A DNA stretch of 64,000 nt, from positions 1 to 64,000 of the forward strand of contig NZ_JACJRU010000033.1 of NCBI RefSeq assembly GCF_014697425.1, read 5' to 3'. Made by a program: the position numbers and the translations under genes. Below are positions 18,682-27,617 of this stretch, in pieces; the stretch's first letter is position 1, and each line of letters opens with the position of its first letter. Source of the stretch: Nostoc sp. FACHB-110 (GTDB taxonomy: Bacteria > Cyanobacteriota > Cyanobacteriia > Cyanobacteriales > Nostocaceae). The notes under the pieces were generated by a model. The model made no database searches and was not told the origin of the DNA. It was given only the letters and a program-made list of their open reading frames with translations.

Positions 18682-18924
18682 ATGACCAGCCCTGCGATGC
18701 GATTTAGAGTCAATCTAGAAATGGGAAAAGAATTTGCTCACAAGTGGGAGCAAGCTTCGTATAGTCAAACCAGTGCCTACTGTTTAAATATCCTCAATGA
18801 GTTAGGATTTCCCAGTGCTGAACTCCCTTTAAACCTACAAACTCGTGAGGAACAATTGAATTTTATCGCAGGTTTCGCTTCATATGCTTTAGGGGAGGTA
18901 CAAAATGTCCAAAGTGCTAATTGA
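18682..18924 (+). CDS. Small hypothetical protein, first of an overlapping pair
   Basis: An 80-residue protein starting MTSPAMRFRVNLEMGKEF. Soluble, helical, with a middle SAYCLNILNELGFPSAELPLNL. I do not recognise the family. Its last 20 bases overlap the start of the next gene, so the two are translationally coupled and very likely work together. A terminator (19202-19238) closes the unit. Two-gene toxin-antitoxin-like geometry is possible, but no toxin fold is visible. Confidence 0.6.
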   Translation: MTSPAMRFRVNLEMGKEFAHKWEQASYSQTSAYCLNILNELGFPSAELPLNLQTREEQLNFIAGFASYALGEVQNVQSAN

Positions 18925-19177
18925 TGACATTTTTAATGAGCCAGAATGGGCAGAAGAAGTTGCTGTACCTGCAACAGATGGGGAATTACTATTGTTAACA
19001 GAAAGAATTTCTCGTTTTGAAATTCCTTTACAGGTTTTTTTACAAGCTGTGGCTATAGCCGCTTATGATTGCGCTTCGGCTTTTCGTTATGCCGACAACT
19101 ATATAATGAATCATAAGACAACTAAGCGCAAAAACTTACGAATGTTAAAGACTGTACGTAACTTTGAAAATAATTGA
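18905..19177 (+). CDS. Small hypothetical protein, second of an overlapping pair
   Basis: A 90-residue protein starting MSKVLIDDIFNEPEW. The ATG is preceded by GGGGAGGT inside the upstream gene, a strong ribosome site that fixes the start and supports real translation. The first half is acidic, the middle hydrophobic (IPLQVFLQAVAIAAYDCASAF) and the C-terminus basic (TTKRKNLRMLKTVRN). No family recognised. Confidence 0.6.
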   Translation: MSKVLIDDIFNEPEWAEEVAVPATDGELLLLTERISRFEIPLQVFLQAVAIAAYDCASAFRYADNYIMNHKTTKRKNLRMLKTVRNFENN

Positions 19178-19201
19178 ATTTAATGCCTTTACTCTTCTTT
19201 T

Positions 19202-19238
19202 GCCCCTGCAAGCACATCAAGCAAGGGGCTTTGTTTTT
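19202..19238 (+). terminator. Terminator after the overlapping small genes
   Basis: GCCCCTGC (from 19202) pairs with GCAAGGGGC (ending 19229, one bulge) and is followed by TTTGTTTTT, a standard intrinsic terminator, 25 bp after the stop of the second small gene. Confidence 0.75.
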
Positions 19239-19300
19239 GCACAAAGGGTGCAAGGGTGTATTGATGAAAAATGATTCACTCCCTATCCTTATACCAATTC

Positions 19301-19379
19301 GCAATGACGCTCGCAGGCTCGCTAACGCTGCGCTAACGCAATGACGCTCCTTCGTCGCTAACGCTGCGCTAACGCAATT
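19301..19379. repeat. GC-rich tandem intergenic repeat
   Basis: Two copies of TCGCTAACGCTGCGCTAACG stand 36 bp apart (19319 and 19355), preceded by a partial copy (CGCAATGACGCTCGCAGGC). GCTAACGC is reiterated in each. This is an interspersed Nostoc-type repeat. The rest of the 19178-19567 spacer shows only the terminator and presumably the promoter of the LOG gene. Confidence 0.75.
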
Positions 19380-19567
19380 GAAAAACTTAGATACAGCAAA
19401 GCTTTCAGGGTTTACATCTGTATCATATTTTTCGTGAAATGGTATTACACCCCTTCACCCAGTCTCCACAGGGAAACTTTGTGCGCCAGTCCTAACGGAT
19501 TGAGACAAGATTATGAATATTACCCAAAAATTAGGTACAATGTAGTGCCATTGCGCCAGCATCTCCC

Positions 19568-20638
19568 ATGACCTCATCTGCGTCGTTTGACACACTAGAA
19601 TCCCTGCAAGCGGATATTATTGAATTATTCGATCGCCTACCAACGTTAAACAATCGGCAGTATATCCAGCAAGCGCTCGCTACCATTATTCGCCTCGGTA
19701 GTAGTGACATTGACAGGCTTGATTGGAAGATATTGTCTTCGGCCTTAGCTGATATGGAGCGAGGCTTTGAGTTATTTTACAACTACCGTCATGTGCGGAA
19801 AATAACTATTTTCGGTTCAGCCCGTCTCTCATCCGCAACGCCAGAGTATCAAATGGCAATGGAATTTGCTCGCAATGTATCGCAGATGGGATTCATGGTG
19901 ATGACAGGCGGCGGCGGTGGTATCATGCAGGCGGGTCATGAAGGTGCAGGACGAGAAAATTCTTTTGGGTTGAATATTCAGCTACCATTTGAGCAACAAG
20001 CAAACCCCATTATTGAAGGCGATCCCAAATTAATTAACTTTAAGTATTTTTTCACTCGTAAGCTGTTCTTGCTCAAAGAAAGCGATGCTGTGGCATTATT
20101 CCCCGGTGGGTTTGGTACTCAAGATGAAGCCTTTGAGTGCATGACTTTAAGCCAAACTGGGAAATTTGGGCCTGTTCCTCTAGTTTTAATTGACCACCCT
20201 GGGGGAGATTATTGGCGTGCTTGGAGTGAATATATCGATAAACAACTGGTGCAAAAAGGTCTTGTGAGTCCTGAAGACCCCAGCCTCTACACTGTCACTG
20301 ATAACCTAGAAGTGGCTTATGATGCCATCAGACGTTTTTACAAAGTTTATCACTCCAGCCGCTATGTATCTAATCAGTTGATAATTCGCCTCAGTTGTGA
20401 ATTATCTGATGCTGAAGTTGAGCGACTGAATGATGAATTTAGCGATATTCTAGTCAAAGGAAAAATTGAAAAAACCCAGGCTTTACCCCAAGAAGGTCAA
20501 GACGAAACTCTAGAATTACCTCGCTTAATTTTGAATTTCAATCAGCGAGATTTGGGACGTTTGTATCAGATGATTAGCACAATTAACTCTATGGGTACGC
20601 CTTCCCAAGAAGAGATAGACCATCCCGAAAGAAAGTAG
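19568..20638 (+). CDS. LOG-family (lysine decarboxylase-like) nucleoside phosphoribohydrolase
   Basis: A 356-residue protein with a Rossmann-like LOG core at about 78-270. Diagnostic motifs are GGGGGIMQAGHEGA (114-127) and PGGFGTQDE (179-187), with Arg164 in FFTRK. LOG proteins hydrolyse nucleoside 5'-monophosphates (cytokinin activation in plants) and many were misannotated as lysine decarboxylases. Helical extensions of about 75 residues before and 85 after the core are longer than in minimal LOG enzymes but usual for this cyanobacterial type. Single gene before recQ. Confidence 0.88.
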   Translation: MTSSASFDTLESLQADIIELFDRLPTLNNRQYIQQALATIIRLGSSDIDRLDWKILSSALADMERGFELFYNYRHVRKITIFGSARLSSATPEYQMAMEFARNVSQMGFMVMTGGGGGIMQAGHEGAGRENSFGLNIQLPFEQQANPIIEGDPKLINFKYFFTRKLFLLKESDAVALFPGGFGTQDEAFECMTLSQTGKFGPVPLVLIDHPGGDYWRAWSEYIDKQLVQKGLVSPEDPSLYTVTDNLEVAYDAIRRFYKVYHSSRYVSNQLIIRLSCELSDAEVERLNDEFSDILVKGKIEKTQALPQEGQDETLELPRLILNFNQRDLGRLYQMISTINSMGTPSQEEIDHPERK

Positions 20639-20767
20639 TTTTGCTACAGATTGCGATCGCTCACATTTGCATATATTAAACTCACGTAAAGGCACACAGA
20701 GGATTTAGTGCTTTTATAATCTTGATATCCCCTACTTACGCAGCAGGCAACTAAACAAGCGATCGCT

Positions 20768-22924
20768 ATGCTTCAGTATCCCAATCTCGAACAGGCGTTA
20801 AAATATCACTTCGGTTATGATAATTTTCGTCCTGGACAGCGACAAATTATCGAAGATGCGCTACAAAATCGAGATTTGCTGGTAGTAATGCCAACTGGTG
20901 GGGGCAAGTCTTTGTGCTTTCAACTACCTGCATTAATCAAGAAGGGATTGACGGTAGTAGTATCGCCGTTAATTGCACTGATGCAAGACCAAGTAGAAGC
21001 ACTGCGAAATAATAATATTAGTGCCACGTTTCTCAATAGCAGTTTAAATCCTTATCAGGTGCGATCGCGGGAAGAAGCCATCCTCAACGGTAAGGTAAGA
21101 TTACTCTACGTCGCCCCAGAACGGCTTATGAGTGAAAGATTTCTACCGTTTCTCGATTTAGTTCATCACCAAGTTGGGATTTCGACTTTTGCAATTGATG
21201 AGGCGCATTGTGTTTCTGAGTGGGGACATGATTTTCGTCCAGAATATCGTCAGTTGCGCTCATTGCGATCGCGTTATCCAAATGTACCGACAATTGCGCT
21301 GACAGCAACGGCGACTGAGCGCGTCCGTTCTGATATCATTCAACAAATTGGCTTAAAACAACCAAGCATTCACATCGCTAGTTTTAATCGGCAAAATCTT
21401 TATTATGAAGTTCGCCCTAAAACTAAATATGCTTACGCTGAATTATTAGAATTAATTCGAGAAACTGAAGGCGCAGTGATTGTTTATTGTCTAACTCGCA
21501 AAAAAGTTGATGAATTAACTTTTAAATTGCAAAATGATAAGGTTTCCGTTCTGCCTTATCATGCCGGATTAACAGACGAAGAACGCAGCAATAATCAAAC
21601 GCGATTTATTCGAGATGATGCGCGGGTGATGGTGGCAACTATCGCCTTTGGCATGGGAATTAATAAACCCGATGTGCGGTTAGTCATTCACTTTGATATT
21701 CCGCGAAATTTAGAAAGTTACTATCAAGAATCTGGTAGGGCGGGCAGAGATGGCGAATCATCACGCTGTACTATCTTTTTTAGTTTTGGTGATATTAAAA
21801 CGATTGAATGGAGTATTAACCAAAAAACCGATGCCCAAGAACAATTGATTGCCAAACAACAATTGCGGCAAATGATAGATTACGCCGAAGGTACAGATTG
21901 TCGGCGCACAATTCAACTCGGTTATTTTGGCGAAAGATTTATTGGCAATTGCCATAACTGTGATAATTGCCGTTATCCCAAACCTGTGGAAGACTGGACA
22001 ATTGAAGCGATGAAGTTTTTATCTTGTGTGGCGCGTTGCAAAGAAAGATTTGGGATGCTGCATATTATTGATGTGTTGCGGGGTGCGAAAAATCAAAAGA
22101 TTACGCAATACGAACATGACAAACTTTCTACTTATGGTATTGGCAAAGATAAAAGCGTTGATGAATGGCGAATGTTGGGGAGATCGCTTTTACATCAAGG
22201 TTTGCTAGAACAAACTAGTGATGGGTATTCTGTTTTAAAATTAAATGCCCATAGTTGGGAAGTAATGCGGCGACAACGTAAAGTGGAAATTGCTATATCT
22301 AAAACAGCAAAAGTAACTTTAATTGAAGATAATCCTAAGGTTGCTGAGTCAGAAGAATTATTATATAAATTGCGATCGCTACGTAAACAACTGGCTGATG
22401 AACAATCTGTCCCACCTTATGTTATCTTTCACGACTCGACATTAAAATTGATGGCACAGGTACAACCTAAAACTTTAGTTGAGTTTGGTAAATTATCTGG
22501 TGTTGGCAGTCATAAACTAGCCCAATATGGTGAAAAGTTTTTGGCAGAAATTCGGGCTTATCGTGATGCGAAAAGTTCTGTGAATGCTGATGTTGATATG
22601 ACATCTTCACTCAGCTTAATTTCTGGCACTGAATTGCAAACTCTACAGTTACATCAACAAGGCTTAAGTGTTGCGGAAATTGCCAAACATCGCAAAATTA
22701 GCCCATCTACAGTTGTAGGTCATTTAGCAAAATTAATCGAAAAAAATCAGCCTGTAGATTTAAACCAGATTGTACCTTTAGAACGTCATCAAAAAATTTG
22801 GCAAGTCTTAGAAGTGCTTGGTGATATTCCCCTGACACCATTAAAAGAACAACTGGGTACTGCTTATAGCTTTGATGAAATTCGTTTAGTTAAAGAAAAG
22901 TGGCGGCGGGAAAGGCGCAAATAA
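20768..22924 (+). CDS. recQ: ATP-dependent DNA helicase RecQ
   Basis: A 718-residue superfamily-2 3'-5' helicase for recombination and fork repair. Walker A MPTGGGKSL is at 41-49, DEAH at 144-147 with the RecQ aromatic loop SEWGHDFRPEY, and motif VI in SGRAGRDGE. The zinc site is in CRRTIQL...CHNCDNC, followed by a winged-helix RQC domain and an HRDC domain (LSGVGSHKLAQYGEKFL). A further HTH_40-like tail (LSVAEIAKHRKISPSTVVGHL) follows, a common addition to cyanobacterial and Bacteroidetes RecQ. The ATG follows a HIP1 site (20760). It is not in an operon with SOS genes. Confidence 0.96.
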   Translation: MLQYPNLEQALKYHFGYDNFRPGQRQIIEDALQNRDLLVVMPTGGGKSLCFQLPALIKKGLTVVVSPLIALMQDQVEALRNNNISATFLNSSLNPYQVRSREEAILNGKVRLLYVAPERLMSERFLPFLDLVHHQVGISTFAIDEAHCVSEWGHDFRPEYRQLRSLRSRYPNVPTIALTATATERVRSDIIQQIGLKQPSIHIASFNRQNLYYEVRPKTKYAYAELLELIRETEGAVIVYCLTRKKVDELTFKLQNDKVSVLPYHAGLTDEERSNNQTRFIRDDARVMVATIAFGMGINKPDVRLVIHFDIPRNLESYYQESGRAGRDGESSRCTIFFSFGDIKTIEWSINQKTDAQEQLIAKQQLRQMIDYAEGTDCRRTIQLGYFGERFIGNCHNCDNCRYPKPVEDWTIEAMKFLSCVARCKERFGMLHIIDVLRGAKNQKITQYEHDKLSTYGIGKDKSVDEWRMLGRSLLHQGLLEQTSDGYSVLKLNAHSWEVMRRQRKVEIAISKTAKVTLIEDNPKVAESEELLYKLRSLRKQLADEQSVPPYVIFHDSTLKLMAQVQPKTLVEFGKLSGVGSHKLAQYGEKFLAEIRAYRDAKSSVNADVDMTSSLSLISGTELQTLQLHQQGLSVAEIAKHRKISPSTVVGHLAKLIEKNQPVDLNQIVPLERHQKIWQVLEVLGDIPLTPLKEQLGTAYSFDEIRLVKEKWRRERRK

Positions 22925-23048
22925 TTGCGTGAGGCGATCGCGTATAATAAAGGTTTTAGTCAAATAATTAAATTGATTTGGTTACAGCTATTGACTTTTA
23001 CATTATCTAGTTGAGTAGCGATCGCCGAAAGCAGTTAATCAATTTTTG

Positions 23049-23225
23049 TTAAACTGCATCCACTAAACCTGGCATTTCTGCATTAGCAGGGGATGATTCT
23101 CTGACTTGTTGAATTTGATATTGTGGTTTGGTTTTCTTAGCTAAGACGACAGAAAGGATTTTTGGTAATACTAAACAAGCAACCGTATTTAGCAGCGTTA
23201 GCAATAGTCCATCCATTAGACTCAT
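23049..23225 (-). CDS. Membrane micropeptide, paralog 1
   Basis: A 58-residue peptide MSLMDGLLLTLLNTVACLV followed by a basic-to-neutral tail (KKTKPQYQIQQVRESS...). There is one hydrophobic helix (about 6-30) ending LAKK. The ATG at 23225 has AAGGAGG 8 bp upstream, an excellent ribosome site; an in-frame start six codons earlier lies inside that site and is unlikely. The helix region aligns without gaps with the peptide encoded at 23751-23969 (15 of 30 identical, sharing D, TL, N, ACL, LP, LS, LAK). Function unknown. Confidence 0.75.
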   Translation of the reverse strand: MSLMDGLLLTLLNTVACLVLPKILSVVLAKKTKPQYQIQQVRESSPANAEMPGLVDAV

Positions 23226-23750
23226 ATAAACGCCCTCCTTCAAAAATTTATTTGCTATTTATCTAGTGTGAAACATAATTAGTCAAATAAACTACATTCG
23301 ATATTTTGATTTTCTTTTGATATCTATAAGCTAGACAAATGTTTAGTTTTGTAAATAATAAAAGGAGATAAACAATTATAAAAATCCGGTTTGATTAGGG
23401 AAATTATCTGCGTAGCCTGGGAGTAGTGAGTAGGAAAGAGCGATTTTGGGATGTACAGATTTTCTTTCAGAAATCAAATAGGATTCCTATAGTAGCAGTC
23501 ATAGTATTAAATAAAAAATTGACAGTTAAACAGCGAATAATCATTTGCTCCAAAATTCCGAGCAAAATTTTATGCCTATGATAGACAAAAGGTAATGGTT
23601 ACTTAACCATTACCTCTTATCTGAGAAATTGTACTAAAGCTTTACGCACTCAAATCGCTGACAAACTGGAGAGAATAATTTATTGTTAATAGTTCGATTC
23701 CCAACATAACTATTAACGATTGTGCAGAGACTTTTTATGCAGAGTAACGA
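23226..23750. other. Spacer between the two micropeptide genes
   Basis: 525 bp, AT-rich. The only clear structure is the perfect 11-bp stem AGGTAATGGTT/AACCATTACCT at 23590-23615, listed separately. No further reading frame or RNA gene was recognised. Confidence 0.5.
23590..23615 (-). terminator. Perfect 11-bp hairpin between the micropeptide genes
   Basis: AGGTAATGGTT and AACCATTACCT pair perfectly around the tetraloop ACTT. Read on the minus strand it is followed by a short T run (TTTG), so it probably ends the transcript of the upstream micropeptide gene (23751-23969). Confidence 0.6.
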
Positions 23751-23969
23751 TTAGCTAGAACATCGAGAACAGAAATGTGGACTAAATTTACAAAATTGAG
23801 TACCTGTCAATGAATAGACCGTACAGTATGGAAAAGCTGTAATTTCAATTCTGGTGTTTTCGGCATCAGTAAATGTAGATGCTTGAGTAGATTTTGCCTT
23901 AGCCAGAATCGTCGAAAGAAGCCTAGGTAAAGCTAAACAGGCAGCAATATTGATCAGGGTTAAGAACAC
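23751..23969 (-). CDS. Membrane micropeptide, paralog 2, with non-standard start
   Basis: Read from GTG at 23969 it gives 72 residues: FLTLINIAACLALPRLLSTI, then LAKAKS and a Cys-rich tail. Homology with the neighbouring micropeptide extends six codons further upstream to an ATA at 23987-23985, in the place of the paralog's ATG. A GGGGG Shine-Dalgarno (24001-23997) sits 9 bp before that ATA, but about 27 bp before the GTG. Either AUA is the real start, the GTG is used poorly, or the gene has lost its start and is decaying. The tail (residues from TDAENTR on) does not match paralog 1. Confidence 0.5.
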   Translation of the reverse strand: MFLTLINIAACLALPRLLSTILAKAKSTQASTFTDAENTRIEITAFPYCTVYSLTGTQFCKFSPHFCSRCSS

Positions 23970-24031
23970 AGCATCGGCGAAAGCTATAGGTAATCACCCC
24001 CATGAAAAATTTAGGTGGTCGCTATTAATTT

Positions 24032-24078
24032 CTGCAAACATTAGTCTTCAGGCTAATTTGAGGATGTATTGTTTGCAG
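24032..24078. repeat. Nested stem-loop before micropeptide paralog 2
   Basis: CTGCAAACA (24032-24040) pairs perfectly with TGTTTGCAG (24070-24078), and inside it TTAG (24041) can pair with CTAA (24053). It lies in the spacer between the micropeptide (minus) and the acyl synthetase (plus). It could be an operator or a 5' leader structure. Confidence 0.5.
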
Positions 24079-24235
24079 TTTATATAATTTCACTTTAACA
24101 TAAATTTTTATCAATACAACCGAGGATTTTGTGAAATAGCTGACACAATCAGCGTTGTAAATAATCAGGAGGGATATTGTAGCGTAGTAGCAGAATAATC
24201 TGGTAAAAAAACACTACACTTCTAGGTCATGTGTT

Positions 24236-26218
24236 ATGTCAAACATCCAAACAGAATCATCAATATTATCTAACATCTCCGAAAGAGAAAGGCTGGCATT
24301 AAAAGGTGCTATAGATTACTCAAAAGTAAATTTAATCTCCGAGATTTGGCCATTAGCTGCCAAGCAATTTGGTAATATAGTCGCGCTGAAGAATCCTCAC
24401 TCGAAACCAGAAACCGTCATTACTTATAGCCAGTTAACGGATCAAATTCAACAATTCGCAGCAGGTTTACAAGCTTTAGGATTACAAGCAGGCGATCGCG
24501 TTTCTTTAATAGCAGATAATAGTCCTCGCTGGTTAATTGCCGACCAAGGCATCATGACGGCTGGCGGGGTGAATGCAGTACGCAGTTCCCAAGCCGAAAA
24601 AGAGGAACTTTTATTTATCATTGCTAACAGTGGCAGTACAGTTTTAGTCGTTGAAGATGTCAAAACCTTAACTAGACTGCGCGAAAGGCTAAAAGACCTA
24701 CCAATTCGGATAGTTATCTTACTTTCTGATGAAGCACCGCCAACAGACGACTCTCTCAAAATATTGAATTTTTCCCAGTTACAAGATATTGGTGCTAATA
24801 CAACCTTAGTTAGAGTTAATCAAACTCCCGATGCCTTAGCAACTTTGATTTACACCTCTGGCACTACAGGTAAACCCAAAGGGGTCATGTTATCTCACGG
24901 TAACTTAATGCACCAAGTTAGATACCTCCGGGCAATAGTTCAGCCAGAACCAGGCGACATTGTTTTAAGTATTCTCCCTACTTGGCACAGCTACGAACGC
25001 AGTGGTGAATACTTTTTATTGGCTCAAGGTTGCACACAAATTTATACTAACTTGCGTTCTGTCAAACGCGATTTAAAAGAATTTCAGCCACATTTCATGA
25101 TTGGTGTACCTCGGCTGTGGGAATCAATTTATGAAGGAGTGCAAAAACAATTTCGTGATCAACCCGCAAACAAGCAACGCCTAATTAACTTTTTATTGGG
25201 GATGAGCGAAAAGTATATCAAAGCGCAACGCATTGCCCAAGGGCTGTGTTTAGATCATATTCACGCTTCACCTGTTGAACGAGTCGCAGCTAAGGTACAA
25301 GCATTGACTTTGTTACCGTTTCATCTTTTGGGAGAACGGTTAGTTTACGCCAAAGTCAGAGAAGCCACAGGCGGACGCATCAAACAAGTCATTAGTGGTG
25401 GCGGTGCGTTACCCAGACACATTGATAACTTTTTTGAAATTATTGGTGTAGAGATTTTACAAGGTTACGGTTTAACAGAAACTTCGCCTGTAACTAATGC
25501 CCGCCGTCCGTGGCGCAATTTCCGGGGTTCATCCGGTCAACCGATTTCTGGCACAGAAGTTAAAATTGTAGATCCTGAAAATCGCCAGCCTTTACCAACA
25601 GGAGAACGAGGTTTGGTGCTGTTGCGAGGGCCACAAATTATGCAAGGTTACTACCAAAACCCCGAAGCAACAGCCAAAGCAATTGATTCTGAAGGATGGT
25701 TTGACAGTGGCGACTTGGGTTGGGTCACACCCGAAAATGATTTAGTGTTGACTGGCAGGGCAAAAGATACAATTGTTTTGACCAACGGGGAAAACATCGA
25801 GCCACAGCCAATTGAGGATGCGTGTTTGCGATCGCCTTATATTGACCAAATCATGCTGGTTGGTCAAGATCAGCGCAGTCTCGGCGCTTTAATCATCCCT
25901 AATCTCGAAGCCTTAGCAAAATGGGCTGAAACTCAAAATCTACAACTAAATCTACCCACAGAACCAGGAACTCAGCCTTCAGAATTCAGCACTTCTGTTG
26001 ACCTGGAGAGTAAAATAATCCAGGATTTGTTTCGGCAAGAATTGAATCGGGAAGTGCAGAACCGTCCAGGTTATCGTTTAGATGACCGCATTGGGCCATT
26101 TCGACTGATTTTAGAACCATTTTCGATTGAAAATGGCTTGATGACTCAAACACTAAAAATCCGGCGACACATTGTTGCAGATCGCTACCACGACCTGATT
26201 AACAGTATGTTTACCTGA
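24236..26218 (+). CDS. aas: AMP-dependent acyl-ACP/acyl-CoA synthetase
   Basis: A 660-residue adenylate-forming enzyme. The P-loop YTSGTTGKPKGVMLSHGN starts at residue 206, the A5 motif is QGYGLTETSP, GEVW-type motif SGDLG follows and the hinge is LTGRAKDTIVL. This length and the 'fadD-like' sequence are typical of the single cyanobacterial acyl-ACP synthetase (Synechocystis slr1609), which recycles free fatty acids by activating them for ACP; acyl-CoA use is the alternative. An internal insert (about 315-390) is usual for the long-chain class. It is followed 43 bp later by a YlqD gene. Confidence 0.9.
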   Translation: MSNIQTESSILSNISERERLALKGAIDYSKVNLISEIWPLAAKQFGNIVALKNPHSKPETVITYSQLTDQIQQFAAGLQALGLQAGDRVSLIADNSPRWLIADQGIMTAGGVNAVRSSQAEKEELLFIIANSGSTVLVVEDVKTLTRLRERLKDLPIRIVILLSDEAPPTDDSLKILNFSQLQDIGANTTLVRVNQTPDALATLIYTSGTTGKPKGVMLSHGNLMHQVRYLRAIVQPEPGDIVLSILPTWHSYERSGEYFLLAQGCTQIYTNLRSVKRDLKEFQPHFMIGVPRLWESIYEGVQKQFRDQPANKQRLINFLLGMSEKYIKAQRIAQGLCLDHIHASPVERVAAKVQALTLLPFHLLGERLVYAKVREATGGRIKQVISGGGALPRHIDNFFEIIGVEILQGYGLTETSPVTNARRPWRNFRGSSGQPISGTEVKIVDPENRQPLPTGERGLVLLRGPQIMQGYYQNPEATAKAIDSEGWFDSGDLGWVTPENDLVLTGRAKDTIVLTNGENIEPQPIEDACLRSPYIDQIMLVGQDQRSLGALIIPNLEALAKWAETQNLQLNLPTEPGTQPSEFSTSVDLESKIIQDLFRQELNREVQNRPGYRLDDRIGPFRLILEPFSIENGLMTQTLKIRRHIVADRYHDLINSMFT

Positions 26219-26260
26219 TAATTTCAACTGCAAACAAACTATATAGAGTGAACGCGAAAT

Positions 26261-26710
26261 ATGGATGTCTCCAACCCTAATCTACTTTTGAAGCGCATTG
26301 TTAATGTCAAAGTTATTGTGACTCCCTTGTGGAAAGAGGAAGTACAACAGCAGTTGCAAGCACAAATCAATCAACTAGATCAGCAATTACAACAACTCGA
26401 TCTAGAAGGACAAAGAGCGATTTCGGCTATTCAAAAGCAGAGTATTCAACCACCTAGTCCCCAAACTCTGCAACAAATCGACAACATTCAGCTGCAAGTC
26501 AACCAAAAGAAAAGTGAATTTTTAGAACAAAAAAATCAAATGCTGCAAAATCTCCAGCAAGTGCAATTGCTTGAGTTAGATCAAGAAGTCAATCAATTTC
26601 AGATGGAAGGCTTTTTCCGTGTCGAACGTGGTGATAACTTGATTAGCAAAATGCAAGTTGAAATCGTGCTACGCGATGGCATTGTCGAAGATATTCGCGG
26701 CGATCTCTAA
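26261..26710 (+). CDS. YlqD family protein
   Basis: A 149-residue protein beginning MDVSNPNLLLKRIVNVKVIVTP and ending VEIVLRDGIVEDIRGDL, the two conserved ends of the YlqD family, with a Gln/Leu-rich coiled coil (about 25-110) between. The function is unknown. It lies 43 bp after the acyl synthetase on the same strand, so probably in one transcript. An STRR hairpin follows its stop. Confidence 0.85.
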   Translation: MDVSNPNLLLKRIVNVKVIVTPLWKEEVQQQLQAQINQLDQQLQQLDLEGQRAISAIQKQSIQPPSPQTLQQIDNIQLQVNQKKSEFLEQKNQMLQNLQQVQLLELDQEVNQFQMEGFFRVERGDNLISKMQVEIVLRDGIVEDIRGDL

Positions 26711-26716
26711 TTAAAT

Positions 26717-26768
26717 GTGAAGTCTGAAGGATGAAATTTTCAGACTTCACACTTTACACTTCATACTT
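26717..26768. repeat. STRR hairpin between convergent genes
   Basis: GTGAAGTCTGAA (26717-26728) pairs perfectly with TTCAGACTTCAC (26739-26750); further inverted heptamers (ACTTTACACTTCATACTT) follow. It sits between the convergent YlqD gene and the next gene, overlapping the latter's last codons and stop, and could terminate both. Confidence 0.75.
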
Positions 26769-27271
26769 TTATTTAGGCGACTCCCGGTTTTGCATTGCAT
26801 CTGGGAGCCAGCCCAAATAACTTGCCAAACAGGAGGCGAACTAACTAATAGCGATCGCCCAAAAGTATTCATCTCTACTCGATACTTAATCAAATTTGCC
26901 GAATTGCGATTATCAGGAATATGTGTAATTGTTACTAGTGCCTGATTGGGCTGCGGATAAACTACTTCTACTTTGCGAGTTCCTTTTTCCGGCTCTACAT
27001 CTTCAATGACACTCACCGCTAAATTTGCTGGATTACTACCTTGAAGTACAGAATTAAATTGCTCTAAAGGTATAGTTTTATAATCAACTCGTTCCGGGTA
27101 AACCTCAACATTTTCCGAATTACCCATAACAGAAAATTGTGCTTTTTCTTCCTTCACAGTACTGAAACCAGTTGCCGGAGGTTGATGTTGAGTAATATAA
27201 ACCCCAGTAGCAGTAGCAACAAGCATACTGAGTACCAAAATTAAAATAAACTTCCACTTAATTGAAAGCAT
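26747..27271 (-). CDS. Hypothetical membrane-anchored or secreted protein
   Basis: A 174-residue protein with one N-terminal hydrophobic helix (about 7-27, FILILVLSMLVATATGVYI), then a beta-rich soluble part with two cysteines at the end of the core (WAGSQMQCKTG). I do not recognise the family; it looks like a periplasmic protein of cyanobacteria. The last residues (MKCKV-stop) are encoded by the STRR repeat itself, so the C-terminus may have been altered by repeat insertion. Confidence 0.65.
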   Translation of the reverse strand: MLSIKWKFILILVLSMLVATATGVYITQHQPPATGFSTVKEEKAQFSVMGNSENVEVYPERVDYKTIPLEQFNSVLQGSNPANLAVSVIEDVEPEKGTRKVEVVYPQPNQALVTITHIPDNRNSANLIKYRVEMNTFGRSLLVSSPPVWQVIWAGSQMQCKTGSRLNKSMKCKV

Positions 27272-27617
27272 AACTAAACAAAAATTTCAAACGAAGTAAT
27301 TGTTAACTTTGAATTTTAAATTGAAGTTTAGCCTTTAATCCTCTATCATTCGCCTAGAAAATATAAACATATATAACAATCCGATTGCACTAAAAAACTT
27401 GTAGTATGTAGGGTTAATCAAAAGTTAACTCCCAAAAGTCAATACATCATAGACTCTGATAGCCGCGAAAAGTTCCTGTAAGCATACATTACTACTACAT
27501 AAAGTTCGTCATTTGTCATTTTTATTTGCAAAGAAGATTTCCTCTTCCCCCACTTCATTGTTTACCTATAACCGTAAGTTTGCGATAATATGGCGCTAAA
27601 TTCAGCTACTCATATTT
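27272..27617. other. Divergent spacer before the ATPase gene
   Basis: 346 bp between a minus-strand gene and the plus-strand ATPase. AT-rich. TAATAT at 27586 is a possible -10 for the ATPase gene, but no matching -35 was found. No RNA gene seen. Confidence 0.35.
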
